Shown in pieces: positions 36,746-44,316 of a stretch of 64,000 nt of DNA. The stretch is from positions 62,001 to 126,000 of the forward strand of contig NZ_QTVN01000002.1 in assembly GCF_003460605.1 (NCBI RefSeq), in the 5' to 3' direction. Both the position numbers and the translations under genes were made by a program. The stretch comes from Ruminococcus sp. AF31-8BH. GTDB taxonomy: Bacteria > Bacillota > Clostridia > Lachnospirales > Lachnospiraceae. A model generated the notes under the pieces. It was not told the DNA's origin. It saw only the letters and a list, made by a program, of their open reading frames with translations, and did not search any database. Numbering within the stretch: position 1 is the first letter of the stretch; each line of letters begins with the position of its first letter.

Positions 36746-37687
36746 ATGAAAGATTACATGGCTCCCATGGAGGGAGTGACCAATTTTGTATACCGACGTG
36801 CCTACCACAGGTTTTATCATCCTATGGACAAATACTTCACCCCGTTTATTTCCGCCAAACCCAAGAAGAACTTAAGCTTCCAGGAAATCTGCGAGGTGTC
36901 GCCGGAACGGAACGAGGGGATGTACGTGGTTCCCCAGATCCTGACCTGCAATGCAGAGGACTTCATCCGCACAGCCCAGCTTTTGAAGGAGGACTACGGA
37001 CACCAGGAAGTGAACTTAAACCTTGGCTGTCCCTCCGGCACTGTAACCGCCAAAGGCAAAGGTGCCGGATTTCTGGCAGAGCCCCAGAAATTAGACGCCT
37101 TTCTGGACGAGATCTTTAGCAAACTGGACATGAAGATTTCCATCAAGACCAGGATCGGCACCCATTACGAGGAGGATTGGGATTACCTTCTTGCCATCTA
37201 CGAGAAATATCCCATCCACGAGCTGATCATCCACCCCAGAATCCAGACAGATATGTACCGGGGCGTCCCCCGTCTTGGTGCTTACGAAAAGGCAGTCAGC
37301 CGGCTGAAAATGCCCCTGTGCTACAATGGCAACCTGTTTTCCACAGCAGATTATAAGCGCATTACCCAGCGCTTCCCGGACACAGACTGTTTTATGTACG
37401 GCAGAGGCCTGATCACAAATCCAGGTCTGGTAAGCGAGATCCGGGATGGCGTACAGCCGGGCAAAGCAGTGCTCTGCCAGTTCCACGACTGTCTGCTGGA
37501 AGAATACAAAGAGCTTTTATCTGGCGAGCGAAACGTGCTTTTCCGCATGAAAGAGCTCTGGAGCTACATGGCAGTCAGTTTCACAAACTACGAGAAATAC
37601 GCAAAGAAAATCAAGAAATCCCAGCATCTGTCCGACTACCAGGCTGCCGTATCCAGTTTGTTTGCAGAGCAGGAGCTGGCTGATTAA
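36746..37687 (+). CDS. tRNA-dihydrouridine synthase family protein
   Basis: An FMN-dependent TIM-barrel enzyme that reduces uridines in tRNA, 313 residues. It starts MAPMEGVTNFVYRRAY (FMN-binding strand). LNLGCPSGTVTAKGKGAG near residue 93 carries the catalytic Cys, and the KTRIG, HPR and GNLF motifs follow. It is related to, but shorter than, canonical DusB, as usual for a second Dus paralogue in Lachnospiraceae. It has its own promoter and shares the transcript with the DUF2284 gene 17 bases downstream. Confidence 0.9.
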   Translation: MKDYMAPMEGVTNFVYRRAYHRFYHPMDKYFTPFISAKPKKNLSFQEICEVSPERNEGMYVVPQILTCNAEDFIRTAQLLKEDYGHQEVNLNLGCPSGTVTAKGKGAGFLAEPQKLDAFLDEIFSKLDMKISIKTRIGTHYEEDWDYLLAIYEKYPIHELIIHPRIQTDMYRGVPRLGAYEKAVSRLKMPLCYNGNLFSTADYKRITQRFPDTDCFMYGRGLITNPGLVSEIRDGVQPGKAVLCQFHDCLLEEYKELLSGERNVLFRMKELWSYMAVSFTNYEKYAKKIKKSQHLSDYQAAVSSLFAEQELAD

Positions 37688-37704
37688 ATACAAAGAGGAA
37701 CAAC

Positions 37705-38244
37705 ATGTTAGACACAAATCGTTTTGAAGAATTTATATCCCAGTATCCCATTTACGAATACCGCGTGCTGGATGCTGCTGAAATCCAAGTGCGGGAGCGG
37801 GTGCGTACCATCTGCAAACAGGAGTGCGAGCGCTACGGCACCACCTGGGCCTGTCCCCCTGCGGTAGGCACCCTTGAGGAATGCGCCGCCCGGATCCACA
37901 GCTACAAAAGCGGCATCTTTTTTTCCAGCGTGGCAGAGGTTTCCGACCTTATGAACATGGAAGAAATGCTGTCCACCCGGGACGCACACGAGGAACTGAC
38001 CTGTGAGGTGGCGAAATTCCTTCAGGGTGAGGGCTTTGAGACTTTCACCCTTTCCACAGAATCCTGCGACCTGTGCGAACACTGCGCTTACTTAGACGGC
38101 AAGCCCTGCCGTTTCCCGGAAAGAATGCACCCCTGCCTGGAAAGCCACGGCGTAGTCGCCAACGAGCTGGTAGAGAAACATTCCATGGAATACAATCTTG
38201 GCGGAAACACCATACTCTGGTTTTCCCTGGTACTTTTCCGGTAA
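37705..38244 (+). CDS. DUF2284 cysteine-rich putative metal-binding protein
   Basis: 179 residues; a second member of the DUF2284 family in the window. CKQECERYGTTWACPP near residue 32 and CDLCEHCAYLDGKPC near residue 118 hold the conserved cysteines, the latter reminiscent of a cluster-binding site. AGGAAC precedes ATG 37705. It is cotranscribed with dus. The role is unknown; a redox or metal-binding accessory to a flavoenzyme is conceivable but unproven. Confidence 0.8.
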   Translation: MLDTNRFEEFISQYPIYEYRVLDAAEIQVRERVRTICKQECERYGTTWACPPAVGTLEECAARIHSYKSGIFFSSVAEVSDLMNMEEMLSTRDAHEELTCEVAKFLQGEGFETFTLSTESCDLCEHCAYLDGKPCRFPERMHPCLESHGVVANELVEKHSMEYNLGGNTILWFSLVLFR

Positions 38245-38348
38245 AAAAGATTATGATTGTCAAAAACAATAGTAGCGTCTGAAAAAAATTCAGGTCAAAC
38301 GCCAGGTGTTTGTTTCTGTGTGGATACCTGACGGGGCTGCTTCGGCAT

Positions 38349-38399
38349 AAAAAAAATCCTCCCGCATAAGCTAGTTATAAAGGCCGGGAGGATTTTTTT
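38349..38399 (+). terminator. Terminator whose 3' arm carries the yqfC ribosome site
   Basis: AAAAAATCCTCCCG (38351-38364) pairs with CGGGAGGATTTTTT (38385-38398). The GGGAGG (38386-38391) in the 3' arm is also the only ribosome site for ATG 38400, which directly follows the T run. This is the same arrangement as at tepA. Confidence 0.8.
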
Positions 38400-38726
38400 A
38401 TGTCTGGAAAAAGAGTGCGCAAAAATCCTGAGAAAGAGAAGGATTCATCCCGAATTCCCTACACTTTCCGGGAAAACATCCTGACCGCCATGCAGGTTCC
38501 CGGCGATCTTGCCTGCAAGGACCCCATCATCACCCTCACAGGTCCATCCAGGGCTGTGATCGAAAACTATAAAAGCATCCTTTTTTATTCCGGCGAAAAG
38601 CTGATCATCCTGACCTGCAAAGGGAAAGTGATCCTCCAGGGGGAAAATCTGGAGATCGCCAGCTACAGCCCCATGGAAATGGAAATAAAAGGATTCATTT
38701 CCTGTGTTTTGCTGGAGCGTGGATGA
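38400..38726 (+). CDS. yqfC: Sporulation protein YqfC (YabP/YqfC family)
   Basis: A 108-residue protein of the YabP/YqfC family, placed before yqfD as in Bacillus and clostridia. GDLACKDPIITLTG and the KGKVILQGENLEI strand are typical. In Bacillus the yqfCD operon is expressed in the mother cell under sigma-E. The start is ATG 38400; its ribosome site is part of a terminator stem. An ATG for yqfD at 38723 overlaps its stop. Confidence 0.9.
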   Translation: MSGKRVRKNPEKEKDSSRIPYTFRENILTAMQVPGDLACKDPIITLTGPSRAVIENYKSILFYSGEKLIILTCKGKVILQGENLEIASYSPMEMEIKGFISCVLLERG

Positions 38727-38767
38727 GAAAGAATGGAACGTCCAAAATAAGAAAGGAGCCTGGAAGC

Positions 38768-39970
38768 ATGGAAAGTCCCGAAAAATTCGTCCGCGGCTCT
38801 GTGAAAATTTCCGTATCCGGGGAGCAGATAGAGCGTTTCCTAAACCTGTGCCGCGCCAGAGGCCTCCTTCTGGAAAATGTCCGTCTCCCAGAAGAGAAGA
38901 AACTCACCGCCCGCATTTCCATAGCAGATTTCAAAAAGCTGGCGCCCATACATAGCAAAACCCATGTCCGCATCCACATTCTGGAAAAAAGAGGGCTGCC
39001 CTTTTTCCTGTATAAAAGCTGGCGAAGAAAGTGTTTTCTCGTGGGCATCCTGCTGTGCGCCCTTCTGCTTTTCTGGCTTTCCGGCCGCATTTGGAACATT
39101 CACATTGACGGAAACGTGAAAAATTCCACACCCCAGCTACTGGAATTTCTGGACCAGCAGGGCGTGATCCATGGAATCAGCAAAAAGAACGTAAACTGCT
39201 CCGAAATCGCAGCCCTCCTTCGGAAAAATTACCCGGATATTACCTTTGTTTCTGCCAGGGTGCAGGGAACCCGGCTGCTTCTTACCATTCAGGAGGAGGT
39301 ATTGGAAGAAACCCTTCAGGAAGAGGCGGTGCCCTGTGATCTGATCGCAGATTTTGACGGCGAAATCGTAAGCATGACCACAAGAAGCGGCGTCCCCAAA
39401 ATGAAAACCGGTGACACCTGTCAGAAAGGCGACCTTCTCATATCCGGAATTGTAGAGATTTTAAACGACAGCCAGGAGGTGGTGCGCACCGAGTACGTTT
39501 CCGCAGACGCAGACATCTATGTCCGCCATCAGATCCCATACTACCAGGAATTTTCCCTTTCCTATCAGAAAAAAATCGCAGACGGCAAGCCGAAAAACAG
39601 CTGGTATTTTCACATAGGAAACTGGATCCTGGGCGCGGGCAGCGCGTCCCGGGAGCAGCATATCACTTCCGTGGAAGAAATCCCCTGGCAGGTCACCGAA
39701 AATTTTGCCCTCCCTATTTCCCTGGGAAAAATCACCCGCACGCCCTACCAGATTGAAAAGGCTGTATACACCAAAGAACAGGCCGAAGAAAAAGCCGCCC
39801 GGCAGCTAAAACTCTACGAAAAAAATCTGCTGGATCAGTACATCACCATTGTGGACACCAGTCTTTCCATCACCGTAGACAAAACCTGCTGCATCACCAA
39901 AGGAACCTTGACCGTGGATGAAAAATGCGGGGAGAGGAGAAGTGTGCAAAAGGGAGAGGAAACTTCGTGA
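38768..39970 (+). CDS. yqfD: Sporulation protein YqfD
   Basis: A membrane-bound stage IV sporulation protein of 400 residues. The cytoplasmic N-terminus (1-80) is followed by a helix at about 85-105 (CFLVGILLCALLLFWLSG) and a long extracellular or intermembrane-space part. ATG 38768 has AAAGGAG at a good distance; an alternative in-frame start at 38723 overlaps the yqfC stop codon, so coupling is also possible. YqfD is needed for sporulation in Bacillus. In this organism the pair is the clearest sporulation marker in the window. Confidence 0.9.
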   Translation: MESPEKFVRGSVKISVSGEQIERFLNLCRARGLLLENVRLPEEKKLTARISIADFKKLAPIHSKTHVRIHILEKRGLPFFLYKSWRRKCFLVGILLCALLLFWLSGRIWNIHIDGNVKNSTPQLLEFLDQQGVIHGISKKNVNCSEIAALLRKNYPDITFVSARVQGTRLLLTIQEEVLEETLQEEAVPCDLIADFDGEIVSMTTRSGVPKMKTGDTCQKGDLLISGIVEILNDSQEVVRTEYVSADADIYVRHQIPYYQEFSLSYQKKIADGKPKNSWYFHIGNWILGAGSASREQHITSVEEIPWQVTENFALPISLGKITRTPYQIEKAVYTKEQAEEKAARQLKLYEKNLLDQYITIVDTSLSITVDKTCCITKGTLTVDEKCGERRSVQKGEETS

Positions 39971-40020
39971 AATTTCAGCGCTTTTTGGAAATATTCTGAA
40001 AATAATTTGGTAAAATAATG

Positions 40021-40049
40021 TAGACGGAAATTATGATATTTGTTATAAT
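40021..40049 (+). promoter_or_regulatory. Putative promoter for the PilZ gene
   Basis: TAGACG (40021-40026), a 17-base spacer and TATAAT (40044-40049); the -35 box is weak, the -10 box perfect. Confidence 0.55.
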
Positions 40050-40117
40050 ATGGGATAAATAAGTAGCGATATAGAAAGAACGCCTTTGCAGGATGAAACG
40101 CGGAGACGAGGTGAAGC

Positions 40118-40801
40118 ATGGCAGGAGTACTAAAGATCAATCCGGGAACGAAGCTTCGAATGGCATTTGATGTTCCCATCGGTCAGGAACCGAAATTCAA
40201 TATGATATGTACTTTTAATAAATCATTAGACGAATCTGCTTTTCTGGTATCCATCCCTATGGTTGGGGGAAAAGCACTGGAGCCTGACGAGAATCAGAAG
40301 CTGTTGTTTGAGTACGGCGACGGAGAGGAAGCGGGCATTATTGCCGGATATGTAGACGATACCGTGAAGGTTGGAATCCGCCGTTTCTGGAAGGTACGTC
40401 GTGTAACAGAACACAGACAGTTTATCAAGCGTGTGGATGTACGTATGAAGGTGGCTCTGCCGGTGAAATACATGCAGGATACCTGGGCACTGAATTCAGA
40501 CGGAGAGATCGATCAGGAGCTGGGCGAGACTATGGATATTTCCAACGGCGGTCTTGCAATTTATATGAACCGCTGGTTTGATGTAGGAGAGACCTGCATT
40601 TTCACCCTTCCCAGAATCGGAACTGCCGCCGCAGGAGTTCCGGAGCACGAGGTGGCTGGCGTGATCTGCTGGATGAGAGAGGTACCCAAGGGCGGAAGCT
40701 TCCGCTATGTAGCCGGTATCCAGCTGCGTTTTGCAGACCCTGAGGAGAAGGCCGCTATGCAGAACTATGTAGCCTATGTGAAGAAGAGATACAGACTGTA
40801 A
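40118..40801 (+). CDS. PilZ-domain c-di-GMP receptor (YcgR/DgrA-like)
   Basis: 227 residues with a two-part layout. The N-terminal YcgR-like beta domain (about 1-85) is followed by a PilZ domain whose c-di-GMP switch is visible: an Arg-rich RRFWKVRRVTEHRQFIKR near residue 88-105 and DISNGG near residue 143. Such proteins change motility or secretion on binding c-di-GMP. The next gene, a membrane-anchored TasA-like protein, starts four bases downstream, so the two are almost certainly coexpressed; control of surface matrix by c-di-GMP is inferred from this. Confidence 0.87.
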   Translation: MAGVLKINPGTKLRMAFDVPIGQEPKFNMICTFNKSLDESAFLVSIPMVGGKALEPDENQKLLFEYGDGEEAGIIAGYVDDTVKVGIRRFWKVRRVTEHRQFIKRVDVRMKVALPVKYMQDTWALNSDGEIDQELGETMDISNGGLAIYMNRWFDVGETCIFTLPRIGTAAAGVPEHEVAGVICWMREVPKGGSFRYVAGIQLRFADPEEKAAMQNYVAYVKKRYRL

Positions 40802-40805
40802 GAGT

Positions 40806-41819
40806 ATGAAGAGAAGGAAGAACAGGCAGGAGGAAATCCCTGCCGATATTTCAGAAAACCAGGAAGAGAAAAAGCCCAGGAAGCGCTTTGGCAGAAAGAG
40901 AAAGACAGATCAGATTATCCGAATCGAAGAACTGGAAGAGCTGATGAGCAAATACGGCGAGGGAGCAGACCCTGAGGACGTTGTCAGCATGTACATTCCC
41001 CACCGTAAGCGCCGTAAGATCGGAGCAGCACTTCTGCAATTAGATAGAATGCAGCTTTTGCTGGTGGGACTGCTTCTTCTGGTAGCAATTTTGTTTATCA
41101 CCGCATTTATGCAGGAGAAAATGGGTAACTTCACCATCAACCTGAACCGTCTGGAGCTGTACCGAAAGGGAATCAGTATTTCCGAGACCGGAGATTTCAA
41201 GGACGCAACGGCAAGGCTTACCGCAAGTGCGGTGCAGGATGCCACCAATATTTCCATCGAGGATCTTCCAGACAATCTGGATGAAGAAGAGGGAGACCAT
41301 AACGGCAAGAACTACATGGCGTACACCTATTACGTGCGAAACGCAGGCAAGGAGGATCTTGGCTACAAGGCAAGGATCACTTTGGACTCCTGTGCCAAGG
41401 GCGCGGAGGATGCGGTTCGAGTGGCAGTCTGGCGGAACGGAACCCGCGTGGTATATGCGGAGCCGGCAGCAGACGGCGGCGATGAGAGCGGCTGTACCAG
41501 TTTTGAGTCCGATGAAGTGGTTTGCACCTATGACGAACCGAATTTCCTTGTTGGGAACGTAGACCGCTACACCATTGTAATCTGGATGGAGGGAGACGAT
41601 CCTGAATGTGTGGATTCCATCATCGGAGGAAGCGTCCAGTTCAGCATGCATATTGATGCTGACTATGACGATGAGACAAGCCTTGTATGGAAGTTCATCA
41701 CAGATATCAAGGATACCCTGACAGGCGACAAGCCCATCAATGCGTCTGGTAATGAAGCGCCCAATGACAGCTACTATTCAGACAGAGAGATCACCTGGGA
41801 CACCAGGCGCAACAAATAA
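40806..41819 (+). CDS. Membrane-anchored TasA/CalY-like surface protein
   Basis: 337 residues. A charged cytoplasmic part (1-78, Lys/Arg/Glu-rich) leads to one membrane helix (about 79-102, LLLVGLLLLVAILFITAF), with the rest outside. No TYAWF signal motif is present, so it is probably not cleaved and stays anchored. The C-terminal half contains YTIVIWMEGDDPECV near residue 258, shared in form with the secreted TasA-like proteins further on (YIWMEGTDSDC, YYEGADAAL). This suggests that it belongs to the same fibre family and may act as a base or anchor. It is cotranscribed with the PilZ gene. Confidence 0.65.
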   Translation: MKRRKNRQEEIPADISENQEEKKPRKRFGRKRKTDQIIRIEELEELMSKYGEGADPEDVVSMYIPHRKRRKIGAALLQLDRMQLLLVGLLLLVAILFITAFMQEKMGNFTINLNRLELYRKGISISETGDFKDATARLTASAVQDATNISIEDLPDNLDEEEGDHNGKNYMAYTYYVRNAGKEDLGYKARITLDSCAKGAEDAVRVAVWRNGTRVVYAEPAADGGDESGCTSFESDEVVCTYDEPNFLVGNVDRYTIVIWMEGDDPECVDSIIGGSVQFSMHIDADYDDETSLVWKFITDIKDTLTGDKPINASGNEAPNDSYYSDREITWDTRRNK

Positions 41820-42119
41820 TGATATGAGCAGTGCCACAACCACTGTTTATATAAATAAACCCTTTTTATGAAGGGGCATATCTTTTGGCAGAAAAAGAGG
41901 AAAACGATTTTTTAAACATGCACTACAGACACGCTCTAAAGTGTGGTTTATTACATATCCTGCTATGAGCTGATATCCTCACCGGAAACGGTTTGAGGAG
42001 AATCTCTTTTAACCGGGCCCGGTGAGAGCATGAACTGATGGCAGGGGAGTGAAAATTACTTATCACTTTCAGTCGTTTTGCTTTTGGGAAGCCAGAAGAA
42101 AGTAAATGGGAGGAATAAT
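41820..42119 (+). promoter_or_regulatory. Structured 300-base leader before the first TasA-like gene
   Basis: No gene here. ACACGCTCTA (about 41931) is a solitary end of the interspersed repeat. CTCACCGG (41977-41984) pairs with CCGGTGAG (42020-42027) around a GAGGAGAATCTC inner hairpin, giving a long stem. The gene's GGGAGGAATAAT ribosome site ends the region. I see no consensus promoter, so transcription may come from the PilZ operon or from an unrecognised signal. It does not match a riboswitch I know. Confidence 0.45.
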
Positions 42120-42992
42120 ATGACAGAGACAAAAAGTGTGAAAACACTAAAGAAACAACTGGGCGCAGCGATTGCCATGGTATGCGTTGCCGCTGTAGCG
42201 CTGGGATCAAGTACATATGCTTGGTTTGTAACGAATAATAATGTTAAAGCTGATAACATGACTGTTATGGCAAATTCAGATGTAGAGTTCTTGGAAATTG
42301 CTAATGTAGGAACTAATTTTGATGGAAAAACCATCGCTGTAAATGCAGACAATTCAGGTGCAAATTTAAAATTAAATCCTGTAACACCATTAAAAGTTAC
42401 TGCAATGACGAAAGATGGTACTGAAGGAACAGACTTGGATTTTAAAACATCAGGTACTTTAGGAACAGAAGGTTATGCAGAAGGACTTTCTTGGAAATGG
42501 ACTACTGCTCAGGTAGGTACAGCATCTGCAAAAGGTAATGAAGCAGCATGGCAGTATGCCAAAACAGCTGCTGATGCAGAAGAAAAATATTTCTTATTAA
42601 ATAATTTTAAATTCCGTACAACAGTTAGTGGTGTCGAAACAGATAAACTTTATGCATCTACTGTAGATCTCACAAACAATGTTACTAAAAATGCAATGGA
42701 CGAAGCTGTTCGCGTATTGATTATTGGAGCAAATGGTAGCCAGATTTATAATGTTGGCACACAGCAGTGGAGCTATTTTGATAAAGACGGTAAATCCGTT
42801 GCAAAAGATAATTTTGAAGGTTTAATTACAAAGGTTGTTTATGGTGCAGATAATAGTGAAAATCAATCTGTAAAAGTATTCCTCTACTATGAAGGTGCCG
42901 ATGCTGCTTTATATACAACCAACCTGAACACAATGCAAGGTGTAACAGCAAATATTACATTCTCTGTTGATCCGACAGCATTTGGTGCATAA
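42120..42992 (+). CDS. TasA/CalY-like secreted protein, copy 1 (complete)
   Basis: 290 residues with a SipW-dependent-type signal peptide. A basic N-terminus (KTLKKQ) and a hydrophobic stretch are followed by GSSTYAWFVTNN at about residues 31-42. The mature part is Asn/Thr/Asp-rich and beta-like, and ends with VKVFLYYEGADAALYTTN. Such proteins form matrix fibres or surface layers (TasA, CalY). ATG 42120 has GGGAGG at 42108-42113, and this is the only one of the closely related copies with a normal start. Bases 42172-42231 are 59/60 identical to a block in an inverted copy at 49482-49541. A terminator follows. Confidence 0.8.
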   Translation: MTETKSVKTLKKQLGAAIAMVCVAAVALGSSTYAWFVTNNNVKADNMTVMANSDVEFLEIANVGTNFDGKTIAVNADNSGANLKLNPVTPLKVTAMTKDGTEGTDLDFKTSGTLGTEGYAEGLSWKWTTAQVGTASAKGNEAAWQYAKTAADAEEKYFLLNNFKFRTTVSGVETDKLYASTVDLTNNVTKNAMDEAVRVLIIGANGSQIYNVGTQQWSYFDKDGKSVAKDNFEGLITKVVYGADNSENQSVKVFLYYEGADAALYTTNLNTMQGVTANITFSVDPTAFGA

Positions 42993-43034
42993 AAATATCA
43001 AGCTAAATAATAAATAGCTTTGTGCGTAAAAACT

Positions 43035-43066
43035 CCCCAGATGGTTGTGGCGTCTGGGGTTTTTTC
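43035..43066 (+). terminator. Terminator of TasA-like copy 1
   Basis: CCCCAGATG (43035-43043) pairs with CGTCTGGGG (43051-43059) around the loop GTTGTGG, followed by T7. The loop is the same as in the terminator of copy 3. Confidence 0.9.
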
Positions 43067-43123
43067 TACCCTTTTTTCTTTGCTATGTCTACTATCCCCA
43101 ATTTCCTTCCCACATTTTTCAGT

Positions 43124-43421
43124 ACATCTGATGAATTGCTATTTTCCCGACTTCTGGTATAGTCATGTAACTGAAAAGAGAACTTCAGAAGGGAGAAATG
43201 CAATATGCGAAAAAAGCAGGACATCATGTGGGAACAAAGTACACTATGGGAATCGATGGAGAAATGGGTGACTAAGTATTTGAAAAAGAGTCATTCAGAA
43301 TATCGTGAACTCCAGGTGAAAGCAATGAGAATTGTGGAAGAAAATCCAGCACTGCGGATATTGATGAATAGTATGGAAGGTATAGTGTTAACACCGGAAG
43401 ATCACAAAGCCTTACATAAAT
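43124..43421 (+). repeat. Inverted duplication, left copy (~300 bp)
   Basis: This segment matches the reverse complement of 47165-47462 almost base for base over about 298 bp: the upstream region, ribosome site and first 72 codons of a small gene. The weaker flanking similarity extends to about 43090. It faces its partner across 3.7 kb. Confidence 0.85.
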
Positions 43422-43423
43422 AA
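43205..43423 (+). pseudogene. 3'-truncated copy of the 92-residue hypothetical gene
   Basis: 72 residues (MRKKQDIMWEQSTLWES start) nearly identical to the first 72 of the complete protein at 47378-47100. The last residue before the stop is the Lys of ALHK, where the full protein goes on. The stop at 43421-43423 lies 13 bases before the 41-bp palindromic repeat R1. The loss of the last 20 codons therefore coincides with a repeat junction. Confidence 0.8.
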
Positions 43424-43435
43424 ATCAAGGGTAAA

Positions 43436-43476
43436 CCAAGGGGACAGGAAAAGTGGTTTTTTTATTGTCCCCTTGG
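43436..43476 (-). repeat. 41-bp palindromic repeat R1
   Basis: Ends CCAAGGGGACA and TGTCCCCTTGG with a TGG-T7 interior. It is in reverse orientation relative to R2-R5. It joins the truncated 72-residue frame to the truncated TasA-like copy 2. Confidence 0.9.
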
Positions 43477-43612
43477 CATTCTGGATTTCCAAGAACTTAA
43501 CATCTGCTGTTGCAGTTACATTCATTTTTTCAGCTTTTGCACTATTGTTGCTTGTAAACCACGCATACGTACTTGATCCCAGCGCGATAGCAACCACGCA
43601 TACCATGGCAAT
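43477..43612 (-). pseudogene. TasA/CalY-like copy 2, only the signal-peptide region
   Basis: The reverse strand reads MVCVVAIALGSSTYAWF, followed by TSNNSAKAEKMNVTATADVKFLEIQNA, then passes into repeat R1. The 5' part before MVC has no start codon with a ribosome site, and the in-frame upstream codons do not match copy 1. The protein-level match (TYAWF, FLEI) is clear. It is cut at both ends and silent. Confidence 0.75.
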
Positions 43613-43722
43613 GTTTCTTACTGAATGATGATACTTTTTCGCACATATCCTATAAAAACAACCATTTAACGATTTTGTTGTCGCTTACTTTCATAAGGCT
43701 TTCGGAGCGTATAGCCGTATGC

Positions 43723-43886
43723 TAGAGCGTGTTTGAAAAATCATTCCCACAATCTGCACGCCCCACTTTGCGGTGTATTTTGCCCGAATTCAGTTGCCGT
43801 AGCCCGCTACGGCGCCCTCATCAGGACAAAATCCCCCATAAATTGTGACGCACATCTTGCAGAAAGCTTTTTTCAAACACGCTATA
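43723..43886. repeat. Full copy A of the ~165-bp interspersed palindromic repeat
   Basis: Terminal inverted repeats TAGAGCGTGTTTGAAAAA (43723-43740) and TTTTTTCAAACACGCTATA (about 43868-43886) enclose a region with a perfect central palindrome GCCGTAGC-CC-GCTACGGC (43796-43813). No reading frame is present. Related partial copies lie at 14514-14592 and 33625-33700, with single ends near 35359 and 41931. This is the size and shape of a non-autonomous MITE. Confidence 0.75.
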
Positions 43887-43988
43887 GCTTGCATTGTCAA
43901 GGGTTAGTGGTAATTTATCTGTTTTTTCAATAAAAAAGACACATACTCTTATATGAGCTGCGCCTTGTATGTTCGTGTATTTTTATTG

Positions 43989-44105
43989 TTACTTGTTCAG
44001 ACAGTCAAATAACACCGTAGTTGTATTGGTTGCGATATGTACCCGTTCTTTTTTCAAAATACTTCGTGGGCGCTGGTTTTCACGGTAGTCTCGCTTCGTC
44101 TGCAT
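43989..44105 (-). CDS. Small ORF of 38 residues, uncertain
   Basis: ATG at 44105-44103 opens a basic frame (MQTKRDYRENQRPRSILKKE) that ends at 43989. No ribosome site is clear. It may be a remnant of a mobile-element gene. The remaining bases between 43887 and 44140 show nothing else. Confidence 0.3.
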   Translation of the reverse strand: MQTKRDYRENQRPRSILKKERVHIATNTTTVLFDCLNK

Positions 44106-44141
44106 AAAAACAGAGCTACATACGAAACCGCACACGGGAAG

Positions 44142-44182
44142 CCAAGGGGACAATAAAAAAACCACATTCCCTGTCCCCTTGG
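44142..44182 (+). repeat. 41-bp palindromic repeat R2
   Basis: CCAAGGGGACA ... CTGTCCCCTTGG with the interior ATAAAAAAACCACATTCC. It lies just upstream of the abiF promoter. Confidence 0.9.
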
Positions 44183-44214
44183 TTTCCTAGACTTAATTTT
44201 GGCTATTTTGCGCA

Positions 44215-44243
44215 TTGATTTTTTTATCTGTTATACATATAAT
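44215..44243 (+). promoter_or_regulatory. Near-consensus promoter before the Abi gene
   Basis: TTGATT (44215-44220), exactly 17 bases, TATAAT (44238-44243). Transcription should start near 44250, right at the small leader RNA. Confidence 0.75.
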
Positions 44244-44249
44244 AATTTT

Positions 44250-44302
44250 AACAGGACTCCCCACACCTCTCAACGATGTGTCCCAGGGGAGACATTTTTT
44301 TA
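44250..44302 (+). ncRNA. Small terminator-ended leader RNA, candidate abiF RNA
   Basis: CTCCCC (44257-44262) pairs with GGGGAG (44286-44291), and ACAC (44263-44266) with GTGT (44278-44281), followed by a run of seven T (44295-44301). With the promoter just upstream, this predicts a discrete RNA of about 50 bases that ends before the Abi gene. Its position matches the abiF RNA motif described upstream of abiF genes. I have not compared it with a covariance model. Confidence 0.5.
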
Positions 44303-44316
44303 TACGGAGATATTTT

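Noticed and set aside
41960-42060. Leader of TasA-like copy 1 as a c-di-GMP or TPP riboswitch
   Set aside because: It has a long stem but none of the conserved aptamer bases of either class.
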